Shown here: in pieces, positions 51,037 to 58,329 of the stretch
How the letters are laid out: the number at the start of each line of letters is the position of its first letter
How positions within the stretch are numbered: position 1 is the stretch's first letter
Source of the DNA: Novosphingobium clariflavum
GTDB taxonomy: Bacteria > Pseudomonadota > Alphaproteobacteria > Sphingomonadales > Sphingomonadaceae
DNA length: 64,000 bases
Assembly: GCF_026420865.1 (NCBI RefSeq)
Contig: NZ_JAPCWC010000012.1
Coordinates: 54,895 to 118,894 of the forward strand
Reading direction: 5' to 3'
The notes under the pieces: model-generated
What the model was told of the DNA's origin: nothing
The model's database searches: none
What the model saw: only the letters and a program-made list of their open reading frames with translations
Position numbers and translations under genes: made by a program

Positions 51037-52278
51037 ATGTGTGCGGGGCTGGCCGCGCTGGTTATGGCGGCATTTGCCGTCCCCGCCGGTGCGCAACTGG
51101 GCCTGCCGGGCGGGATTGATCCGCTGGCTGCGATCGATCGCACACGGGGGGCGGTGTCCGGCGCTGCAGAGGACGTGGTGGACCGCTCGCTTTCTGGCGT
51201 GTCGTCGATTGTCGGCGATGCCCGCCAACTGGCGCAGGACCGGCTCGGACGGCTGCGCGATTTCGTCTCCGCCCGGCGTGGCAGCGTGGATTGGGATGAC
51301 CGGCACGAACCGGCCCGTGCAGGCGAATTGCTGCTGCTCGACCCCGATACCGAGAGTCTCGCGCGGGCGGCGGACACGGGTTTTGCGCTGATCGAACGGG
51401 GCGAGGTCGAGGGCCTTGGCATTGCTTATGCCCGTTTGGCGACCCCGCAGGGCGAACCGCTTGCGCGCGCCATCGCGCGGTTGCGCCGCGCCTTGCCGGG
51501 GCGTGAGATCACGGCGGACCAGTTGCATTTCCCTTCGGGCGGCACCACGACAAGGACTGGCGCAAGCCCTTCCGCAATGGGGTTGCCCACGGGCGGCACG
51601 GTGGGCGTGATAGACGGCGGTATAGCCGGATCAGACCGGCTGGCGGGACAAGGCGCCTTTGCCACGGGTGCGCCCAAGGCGAACGACCATGCCTCTGCCA
51701 TTGCCTCGCTGCTAAAGGGTGCGGGTACGGCGCGGATCTACGGCGCCGATGTCTACGGCACCGATCCGGCTGGCGGAAACGCGCTGGCGATCGCCCGCGC
51801 GCTCGGCTGGATGGCGGCGCAGCGGGTGCCGGTGGTCTCGATCAGCCTGGTCGGCCCAGCCAATCCCTTGCTTGCCCGCGCGGTCGGTGCGGCGCGGGCA
51901 AGGGGCATCGTGGTCGTCGCCGCCGTTGGCAATGACGGCGCGGCGGCACCGCCGGCCTTTCCGGCATCCTATCCCGGTGTCGTTGCCGTCACCGGCGTCG
52001 ATGGGCGCGGGCGAGTGCTGATCGAGGGAGGCAAGGCGTCCCATCTCGACTATGCGGCGCCGGGTGCGGACATGACGGCGCTGGTGCCGGGCAAGGGGCG
52101 GATCGGCCTGCGCGGAACCTCGTTTGCTGCCCCGCTTGCAGCGGCTCGGATCGCAGCGCGGATGGGGCAGGGCAAAGATGCCGGAGCGGCCTTGCAGGCG
52201 GCCAATGGCGAGGCACTGGCGCCGTCGCGGCGGACCGGGCGCGGGGTGCTCTGCATGATCTGCCGAACAGGCGGATAA
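51037..52278 (+). CDS. Secreted subtilisin-like (S8) serine protease
   Basis: 413 residues from an ATG with GAAGG six bases upstream; the ATG at 51019 abuts its own GAGGA and would break the signal peptide. Signal MCAGLAALVMAAFAVPAGAQ, a Gly/Asp-rich pro-region with an inhibitor-like stretch (about 85-165), then the S8 domain. The catalytic triad is D193 (VGVIDGG), H218 (NDHASAIASL) and S362 (GTSFAAP), and the oxyanion Asn is N299 (AAVGNDG). The domain is short and ends in a Cys pair (GVLCMIC). It shares the dyad promoter with the ECF sigma gene. It may process envelope proteins such as the next gene's product or the anti-sigma factor (inference). Confidence 0.88.
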   Translation: MCAGLAALVMAAFAVPAGAQLGLPGGIDPLAAIDRTRGAVSGAAEDVVDRSLSGVSSIVGDARQLAQDRLGRLRDFVSARRGSVDWDDRHEPARAGELLLLDPDTESLARAADTGFALIERGEVEGLGIAYARLATPQGEPLARAIARLRRALPGREITADQLHFPSGGTTTRTGASPSAMGLPTGGTVGVIDGGIAGSDRLAGQGAFATGAPKANDHASAIASLLKGAGTARIYGADVYGTDPAGGNALAIARALGWMAAQRVPVVSISLVGPANPLLARAVGAARARGIVVVAAVGNDGAAAPPAFPASYPGVVAVTGVDGRGRVLIEGGKASHLDYAAPGADMTALVPGKGRIGLRGTSFAAPLAAARIAARMGQGKDAGAALQAANGEALAPSRRTGRGVLCMICRTGG

Positions 52279-52313
52279 TCCGTATCCTCGAATTTTTTCG
52301 CGGCACCGACGGA

Positions 52314-52338
52314 TGAAACCGGACAGGCCATCCGTTCC
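52314..52338 (+). promoter_or_regulatory. Third copy of the ECF-promoter-like motif
   Basis: TGAAAC (52314-52319), 13 bases, CGTTCC (52333-52338), preceded by GGA as in the dyad at 50951. Same geometry and direction as the next gene, 72 bases before its ATG. Confidence 0.5.
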
Positions 52339-52409
52339 TCTCTCAGACCCACCGCAAGGCGCTTCGGCACAGCGGCGGACAGGACGAGTAGAGGAAAGGA
52401 ACCGGAACG

Positions 52410-53240
52410 ATGAAGAGCATCACTCTTGGCAAGGCGAACCTCGGCGCGGCTCTGGCGGCTGTCGCAATCGCCATGGCTCCCGGCGCGGCGCAGGCCCAGC
52501 TTCTGGGCGGAGGCGGCGGCGGCCTTGGTGGCAGCCTTGGCGGGGCGCTGGGCGGCTCGTTCGGCGGCGGTATCGGCTCGGTCGGTAGCACGCTGGACGG
52601 CATGGGCAGCGCAGCCGGCGACATGAGCGTCACCCGCAGCGCCCGTTCGGCTACCGCGTCGGGCTCGGGCAGCGGCCGGGCCAGCAAGAAGGTGACCACG
52701 CCTGCCGTTTCGGCGCCCGATACTTCGGGGGCAAGCGACGCCGTTTCCAACGCGCGCACCGCGACCAGCGGCCTTGCCGGTTCGGCGGTCTCGGGCGCAA
52801 CCTCGCGGGCGGGGGCGGCGCAGGGCACGTTGGGCTCGCTTGCCGGCAATGCAGCGGCTTCGGGGAGCGGTGCGGCTTCGGGCGCGGCGAGTCATGGCGC
52901 TTCGGGCACGACCGCGAACGGCTCCGCCGCCGGTAACGGCACGTCGAGCGGCAACCTGACCGCCCCGGCGCTGCCCGATGCCAGCGCCACGGCAAGCGGT
53001 GCAGCCTCGCGTCTGGCCGGGGCCGCCGGATCTGCCCGCGATGCGGCGGTGAACCGTGCATCGAACGCCGCTTCTACGGCGCAGGACACGGCTTCGACCG
53101 CCAATGCGCAAGGTTCGGGCAGCGGTTCCGGCACCGCCTCGGCCGGAAAGCACAGTGCGGCGGCAGCAGGATCGGGCTCCGGCTCTGCGTCCAACAGCGG
53201 CGGCTCGATCAGTCTGAGCGCTTCGGCCAGCGGTAACTGA
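52410..53240 (+). CDS. Secreted Gly/Ala/Ser-rich low-complexity protein
   Basis: 276 residues. AGGAAAGGAA precedes the ATG; signal MKSITLGKANLGAALAAVAIAMAPGAAQAQ. The mature chain starts LLGGGGGGLGGSLGGALGG and is otherwise Ala, Ser, Gly, Thr and Asn with scattered Arg/Lys (ARSATASGSGSGRASKK). It has no Cys and no recognised domain, and ends GGSISLSASASGN. Such chains are usually disordered surface or matrix proteins; function is unknown. It is followed by a strong terminator. Its promoter-like motif matches those of the sigma factor and the protease, so it is likely a target of that sigma factor. Confidence 0.85.
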   Translation: MKSITLGKANLGAALAAVAIAMAPGAAQAQLLGGGGGGLGGSLGGALGGSFGGGIGSVGSTLDGMGSAAGDMSVTRSARSATASGSGSGRASKKVTTPAVSAPDTSGASDAVSNARTATSGLAGSAVSGATSRAGAAQGTLGSLAGNAAASGSGAASGAASHGASGTTANGSAAGNGTSSGNLTAPALPDASATASGAASRLAGAAGSARDAAVNRASNAASTAQDTASTANAQGSGSGSGTASAGKHSAAAAGSGSGSASNSGGSISLSASASGN

Positions 53241-53352
53241 GCCGGTACAGACCCCCCGCGCACCGTCGTCGCTACTCCCGCAAGGTTCTGACACCCCAAG
53301 GTCAGCTGCGCATCAAGGGGGCCCCATCCGACGAGATGGAACGGCGGTGCGG

Positions 53353-53386
53353 AGCCCGCGAAAGCCTTACCCGGCTTTCGCGGGCT
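53353..53386 (+). terminator. Strong intrinsic terminator, 14-bp perfect stem
   Basis: AGCCCGCGAAAGCC (53353-53366), six-base loop, GGCTTTCGCGGGCT (53373-53386), followed by CTTTCTC. It ends the transcript of the Ser-rich gene. It also shows that the ATG at 53336 cannot be the TetR start. Confidence 0.8.
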
Positions 53387-53431
53387 CTTTCTCGTGTTGC
53401 CTCCTGCGGTCCGTCGCCGCATAGGCGGGCC

Positions 53432-54049
53432 GTGGAGCGAGATCAGTCTACCGAGAACAATCGCCGAGAGATCTTGAGGATCGCGACGGCGCACTTTGCC
53501 GACAAGGGCTTTGCAGGCGCGCGCGTGGACGAGATCGCCGCCGCTACCGCGACCTCGAAGCGGATGATCTATTACCATTTCGGCAGCAAGGAAGGCCTCT
53601 ACCGCGCCGTCATGCGCGAGGCCTATCGCGGCATCCGCTCCGCCGAACTCGACGCCGGGCTGGAGGACATGTGCCCGGTTGCCGCGCTGGATCGGCTGAC
53701 GGCGCTGACGTTCGACTATCACTTCCATCACCCCGAACTGGTGCGGCTGGTGATGGACGAGAACATGCGCCGCGGTCCGCATGTCGGCGCGGTGGATGAG
53801 GCGAAGAACGACCTCGTACTGCCGCGCACGCAGGCGCTGATCGATCGCGGGGTTGCCGAGGGCACCTTGCGCGCGGGGCTCGAGGCGGTGGACCTGCATA
53901 TGACGATCAGCGCGCTGGCGTTCTACTTCGTGTCCAACCGCTACACCTTCCGCGCGCTGTTCGACGTCGATCTGACGAGCGAGGCGGTGGCGGAGCGCCG
54001 CAAGGCCCAGGTGGTGGAAACCGTGCGGCGCTATTGCCTCGCGCCGTGA
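53432..54049 (+). CDS. TetR-family transcriptional regulator
   Basis: 205 residues. HTH at about 12-55 (RREILRIATAHFADKGFAGA, VDEIAAATATSKRMIYYHFG, SKEGLYRAVMREA) and a helical ligand domain with a C-terminal TetR_C-like block (DLHMTISALAFYFVSNRYTF). The GTG at 53432 was chosen because the longer frame from 53336 runs through the terminator; its SD (GGCGGG) is only fair. It is convergent with the OprB porin gene (19-base gap). Its target is unknown; no divergent partner exists. Confidence 0.85.
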   Translation: MERDQSTENNRREILRIATAHFADKGFAGARVDEIAAATATSKRMIYYHFGSKEGLYRAVMREAYRGIRSAELDAGLEDMCPVAALDRLTALTFDYHFHHPELVRLVMDENMRRGPHVGAVDEAKNDLVLPRTQALIDRGVAEGTLRAGLEAVDLHMTISALAFYFVSNRYTFRALFDVDLTSEAVAERRKAQVVETVRRYCLAP

Positions 54050-54068
54050 ATGGGCGCGAGGCTGATCT

Positions 54069-55436
54069 TCAAAACGTCATGCGCACCTGACAGCCCAGCG
54101 CCAGAGCATTGGGCGTCGAGCGGAAGCTGAACGCGCCCGGCTCGACGATATACTGTACGTCCGGCCGGATCAGCAGCCAGCGATTGGCCTGGAATCCGTA
54201 GCTCAGTTCGATGGCGGTCTCGCCCGCGGGCAGCGAGGCGTAGCTGCCGGGGACCGGCGCGGTGTCGACATGGAGGCGCCGCAGGCGCGGGTCCACCACG
54301 GCGTGGGTCACGCCAAGACCGATGCTGTCCGCATCGCGGCCCTTGAAGGTGCCGGTCTTGACCAGACCGCCGGCGTACCAGCGGGTGATCTGCCCAGAGA
54401 CTTGCGGATTGGCGGTGAACTGGCCGAACAGCGAAAGCCCGCGATTGCCGGTGCCCTCGCGCCAGATCATCTGGTCGGCGAGAATGTAGAAGCCGTGGCG
54501 CCCCGTAACGGTACCGCCGCCGCCCTGCTTGGTCACGCGCGAGGTGTCGTAATAGAAGCCGATCTTGTAGTGGCCCGGGAGTACCCGGCTGCCCTTCGTC
54601 ACGCCGGGGTCGTATTCGACTTCGACGGGCAGCACGACGCCGATGGTGCCGCCCGCGAAGGGATCCCAGGCATTGTCCTCGTCGTTGAGGCGCGGATTCA
54701 CCTGGTAGACGCCGGTGCGCAGGATTACGTCATGGCGCAGTTTGTAGCGCACCGCCGCGCCCCAGCGCGCATTGGGATAGTTGTACCAGCCGCTGTCGCC
54801 CGACATTGACAGGGGATGTGCGCAAAAGGCGGCGTTCACGAAAGTGCAGCCGATCGGCATGCCGCCCAGATCGTTGCCCATCGCGAAATAGCCGAGCCGC
54901 AAGTTGAGCTTGCCGTCCATCAGGTTCTGTTCCCAACTCGCCTCGGTAAGGCGGGCGTAGTAGCCGCCGGCGGCCTCCTGAATGGGCAGGCGGTTGCCCA
55001 CGAAGTCGGACGAGATGCCGATGCCGCGCCGGTCGTTGACGGTGAGGTGGATGGTGGCACCCTCGACCCCGGCAAGCCGCTCCATGTCGAAATCGGCACC
55101 GAGCCGGACTTGCTGGACGTAGCTGGTGCCGCGTCGCTGTCCGCCATCGACCGCCGAGAAGGTCTCGGACACGTAGTCGCCCCGGACCGTCACGCCTGCC
55201 TGCTTGAGCGAGGTGCGCAGTCCGCCCCAGTCGCCGGTCAACGTGGCTCGGCCGCTGGCGGGTGGGGCGGCGGGCTGGGTGGTCGCTGCAGGCACGGCGA
55301 CAATGGGCGCCGGGACCGGCGCAGGCTGTTCCTCGCCCGCTTCGGTGTCTTCGGCGCGAACCGTGGTCGCCGTGAAGGGCAGGACCAAGGCGAGACCGCC
55401 GGCGGCGAGCGTGAGAGTGTGGATACGCTGGGCCAA
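54069..55436 (-). CDS. Carbohydrate-selective porin, OprB family
   Basis: 455 residues from a TTG with GGAGG five bases upstream. Signal (MAQRIHTLTLAAGGLALVLPFTATTVRA), an Ala/Pro linker (about 30-65), then the OprB barrel with LTGDWGGLRTSLKQAGV, LGYFAMGNDLGG and a QANRWLLIRPDVQYIVEPG end block. It imports sugars across the outer membrane. It follows the PQQ glucose dehydrogenase by 129 bases on the same strand, so glucose is the likely substrate. Confidence 0.92.
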   Translation of the reverse strand: MAQRIHTLTLAAGGLALVLPFTATTVRAEDTEAGEEQPAPVPAPIVAVPAATTQPAAPPASGRATLTGDWGGLRTSLKQAGVTVRGDYVSETFSAVDGGQRRGTSYVQQVRLGADFDMERLAGVEGATIHLTVNDRRGIGISSDFVGNRLPIQEAAGGYYARLTEASWEQNLMDGKLNLRLGYFAMGNDLGGMPIGCTFVNAAFCAHPLSMSGDSGWYNYPNARWGAAVRYKLRHDVILRTGVYQVNPRLNDEDNAWDPFAGGTIGVVLPVEVEYDPGVTKGSRVLPGHYKIGFYYDTSRVTKQGGGGTVTGRHGFYILADQMIWREGTGNRGLSLFGQFTANPQVSGQITRWYAGGLVKTGTFKGRDADSIGLGVTHAVVDPRLRRLHVDTAPVPGSYASLPAGETAIELSYGFQANRWLLIRPDVQYIVEPGAFSFRSTPNALALGCQVRMTF

Positions 55437-55565
55437 GGCCCCCTCCTTCCCGCCGCCTTCACCGGCGCGGGTCTATTTGATGTGGAACAGGACGTCCGGG
55501 GACGGAGTTGGGAATCCGCCCCCGGACCGGTCACCGGACCGGCGTGATGGAGGCTCCGGGAGCCC

Positions 55566-58022
55566 TCACTTCAGTGCGTAAGCGATTACGTAATCGCCGC
55601 GGTCGGGCGACTGACGCGCGCCGCCGGCGGTGATCACCACGTACTGCTTGCCGGTCTTCGGCGACTTGTAGCTCATCGGGCCGCCCTGGCTGCCGACCGG
55701 CAGGCGGGCTTTCCAGACTTCCTTGCCGTTCGCCGCGTTGAAGGCGCGCAAGTAGTAGTCTTGCGTACCGGCGATGAAGACGAGGCCGCCCTGCGTCGCC
55801 AGCGTGCCGCCCAGCGTCGGCATGCCGATCGGGATCGGCAGGCCCATCTTGACGCCCATCGGGCCGGTGTCGCGCACGGTGCCGACCGGAACCTGCCACT
55901 TGATCTGGCGGGTCTTCATGTCGATCGCGGTGAGCGTGCCGAACGGCGGGGCCTGGCAGGGAATGCCGAGCGCGGAGAGGAAGCGGTCCTTCACCACCGA
56001 ATAGGGCGTGCCCTTCAGCGGAACGCTGCCCATGCCGGTGTTGATCGCTTCACCGGCGGCGCCGGACTTGCCCTGCTGGGCCTTGGTCTGCGGGAACATC
56101 TGCACCCAGAGGCCAAGGCGCATGTCGTTGGCGAAGATCGTGTTGGTGGTGGGATCGATCGAGAGACCGCCCCAGTTCATGCCGCCCAGCGATCCCGGGA
56201 AGCTCAGCGACTTGTCGGTGCCGGGCGCGGTGTAGAGCCCTTCGTAACGCATGCCCTTGAAGGCGATGCGGCACAGCAGCTGGTCGAACGGCGTGGCGCC
56301 CCACATGTCGGCTTCGGTCAGCGTGCCGGCGCCGATCTGCGGCATGCCGACGGACTTGGGCTGGGTGAGCGCATAGGGCTCGTTCGGGATGTTTGCGGCC
56401 TTGACCTTGACGTTCGCCACTTCGGTCAGCGGCTTGCCGGTCTGACGGTCGAGCACATAGAGCTGGCCGGCCTTGGTGCCGAAGACCAGCGCGGGCACGG
56501 TCTTGCCGTCCTTCCGGTAGTCGAGGAAGGTCGGCTGCATCGGCACGTCGAAGTCCCAAAGGTCGTTGTGGACCGTCTGGAAGTGCCACTTTTCCTTGCC
56601 CGTCGTCGCATCGAGCGCGAGCATCGAGGCGCCGTACTTGTGGTCGAGCGAGGTGCGCGGCACGCCGTAAAGGTCGACCGAGGAACTGCCCACCGGCATG
56701 AACACGGTGTTGGACGCCGGGTCGTAGGACATCGCTGACCAGACGTTGGGGGTCGAGCGGGTATAGGTCTGGCCGGGGGCGGGCATGCCGGTCAGCGCCG
56801 GGTTGCCCGGATCGAACGCCCAGCGCAGCTTGCCGGTGACGGCATCGAAGCCGCGCATCACGCCGCCGGGCATGTCGGTCTGCACGTTGTCCGCCACGCG
56901 CCCGCCGACGACCACCGTGGTTCCCGCCAGCGTCGGCGCGGACGTCAGCTGGTACTGCGGATCGGGCGCATTGCCGAGACCGGCCTTGAGGTCGACGCGG
57001 CCACCGTTGCCGAAGTCCGTGCAGAACTTGCCGGTATCGGCGTCGAGCGCGATCAGTTCGGCATTGATGGTGTTCATCAGGATGCGGCGCTGGCACGGCG
57101 CGCCTTCGGGCACGGTGACGGCGGTGACGGGCGTGGAGCCGGGCATGGTGGGCTGCTGGACCGGCGCCTTGGCGTCGAAATAGGCCAGGCCGCGGCAGCG
57201 GTTCCACACCGAGGCGCGCGCGTCGATCCGGGCCTTCCACTTCTCGCGGCCGGTATCGGCATCGAGCGCGATGACATTGTTGTGCGGGGTGCAGATGTAG
57301 ACGGTGTCGCCCACTTGCAGCGGGGTATCCTGATCCTCGGCGCCGTTACCGTCGCTGATCGCCACGTCGCCGGTGCGGTAGGTCCAGGCGACCTTGAGGT
57401 CCTGCACGTTGTTACGGGTGATCTGGTCAAGCGCGACGAAGCGGCTGCCTCCCGGGGTGTTGCCGTAGGCCTGCCAGTTCTGCTGAGCATGGGCGGGATC
57501 GACCGGCACCAGCGCGCTTTCGGTGCCCGTGAAGGGAACCGTGGGATGCGGCACGAACATGCCGGCAAAGCCGGCGGCGGAACCGAATCCGACCACGGCA
57601 GCGACGGCCAGAGCGGGCTTCCAGTTGGGAGCGAGCCCTTCGGCGCGGCGCAGCAGGGGATAGGACAGCGCAACGACGGTGCCGCCGACTCCGATTGCCA
57701 GCAGGCGCGAGATCAGCGGCCAGAAGGTGAGGCCCACTTCCCACAGCGACCACAGGACGGTGCCGAGGAACACCGCGCCGAACAGCAGTGCTCCGGCGCG
57801 CTTGCGGCGGATGAGCAGGACGCCCGAGGCCAGCAGGACGAGGCCGGCGATCAGGAAGTAGAAGCTGCCGCCCAGGCTGACCAGCTTGGCGCCGCCCAGG
57901 GTGAAGAAAAGGCCGGCGGCAACGATCACGCCGCCGAGCAGCCAGAGCCAGGCCCTGGTGGCTATTCCGGTGCGGGCTGGGCCTGAGCCCGGTGTACTGA
58001 CATGCTTGTGTGTGCCTGACAT
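55566..58022 (-). CDS. gcd: Membrane-bound PQQ-dependent glucose/quinate/shikimate-type dehydrogenase
   Basis: 818 residues. AGGAGG six bases before the ATG at 58022. Five membrane helices fill the first ~150 residues, then a periplasmic eight-bladed propeller with repeated tryptophan-docking motifs (e.g. ALDADTGREKWKARIDARAS, AFNAANGKEVWKARLP). Family blocks AYGNTPGGSRFVALDQI, GVPRTSLDHKYGASMLALDA and VHNDLWDFDVPMQPTFLDY are clear. It oxidises aldose to lactone and feeds ubiquinone. Length and OprB neighbour favour glucose; quinate dehydrogenase is the alternative. Confidence 0.9.
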   Translation of the reverse strand: MSGTHKHVSTPGSGPARTGIATRAWLWLLGGVIVAAGLFFTLGGAKLVSLGGSFYFLIAGLVLLASGVLLIRRKRAGALLFGAVFLGTVLWSLWEVGLTFWPLISRLLAIGVGGTVVALSYPLLRRAEGLAPNWKPALAVAAVVGFGSAAGFAGMFVPHPTVPFTGTESALVPVDPAHAQQNWQAYGNTPGGSRFVALDQITRNNVQDLKVAWTYRTGDVAISDGNGAEDQDTPLQVGDTVYICTPHNNVIALDADTGREKWKARIDARASVWNRCRGLAYFDAKAPVQQPTMPGSTPVTAVTVPEGAPCQRRILMNTINAELIALDADTGKFCTDFGNGGRVDLKAGLGNAPDPQYQLTSAPTLAGTTVVVGGRVADNVQTDMPGGVMRGFDAVTGKLRWAFDPGNPALTGMPAPGQTYTRSTPNVWSAMSYDPASNTVFMPVGSSSVDLYGVPRTSLDHKYGASMLALDATTGKEKWHFQTVHNDLWDFDVPMQPTFLDYRKDGKTVPALVFGTKAGQLYVLDRQTGKPLTEVANVKVKAANIPNEPYALTQPKSVGMPQIGAGTLTEADMWGATPFDQLLCRIAFKGMRYEGLYTAPGTDKSLSFPGSLGGMNWGGLSIDPTTNTIFANDMRLGLWVQMFPQTKAQQGKSGAAGEAINTGMGSVPLKGTPYSVVKDRFLSALGIPCQAPPFGTLTAIDMKTRQIKWQVPVGTVRDTGPMGVKMGLPIPIGMPTLGGTLATQGGLVFIAGTQDYYLRAFNAANGKEVWKARLPVGSQGGPMSYKSPKTGKQYVVITAGGARQSPDRGDYVIAYALK

Positions 58023-58325
58023 GCGGCACCTCCTCATGTTTCTATGTACGTGCAGGAGTGTGCCGCCAATCGGGGGACGACGGCAAGCCTGCATCGAATG
58101 ATACGAAGTAACGAGAGCGGTCATGCCGTCATCGAATGTGTGTACCAGTTAGTACACAACGCTTGCGGGCACAAGTTTGACCGGAAATTCGGATCTAAAA
58201 ATCTGATATATATCGATGTTTTAGGCCGCCTCGCAGGCTGGGGCCGCGAGTCGTTGGGTCGCCACGGCAGGCTTGGGATCGGTTTTGCAATCCCATGTGT
58301 TGCTATTGCGAATTGGTTGCATTAA
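58023..58325. other. Divergent intergenic region, gcd/ferric reductase
   Basis: 303 bases, AT-rich around 58150-58230 (AAATCTGATATATATCGATG). It must contain promoters for both gcd and the reductase/TBDR operon. A Fur-box-like site is noted separately; no gene seen. Confidence 0.5.
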
Positions 58326-58329
58326 TTGC
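58301..58329. promoter_or_regulatory. Candidate Fur-type box
   Basis: TTGC recurs at roughly ten-base steps (TTGCTATTGCGAATTGGTTG then CATTAATTGC). The core TGCGAATTGGTTGCA is an imperfect palindrome of the TGCnAnnnTnGCA kind seen in alphaproteobacterial iron boxes. It sits at the start of the iron operon. Binding is inference. Confidence 0.35.

Noticed and set aside
52410..53240. Ser/Gly-rich gene as a CRISPR-like or tandem DNA repeat
   Set aside because: The repetition is only compositional at protein level; no fixed-length DNA unit repeats.
53336..53431. N-terminal extension of the TetR regulator from ATG 53336
   Set aside because: It translates through a 14-bp perfect terminator stem and is Arg/Ser-rich without homology; GTG 53432 is preferred.
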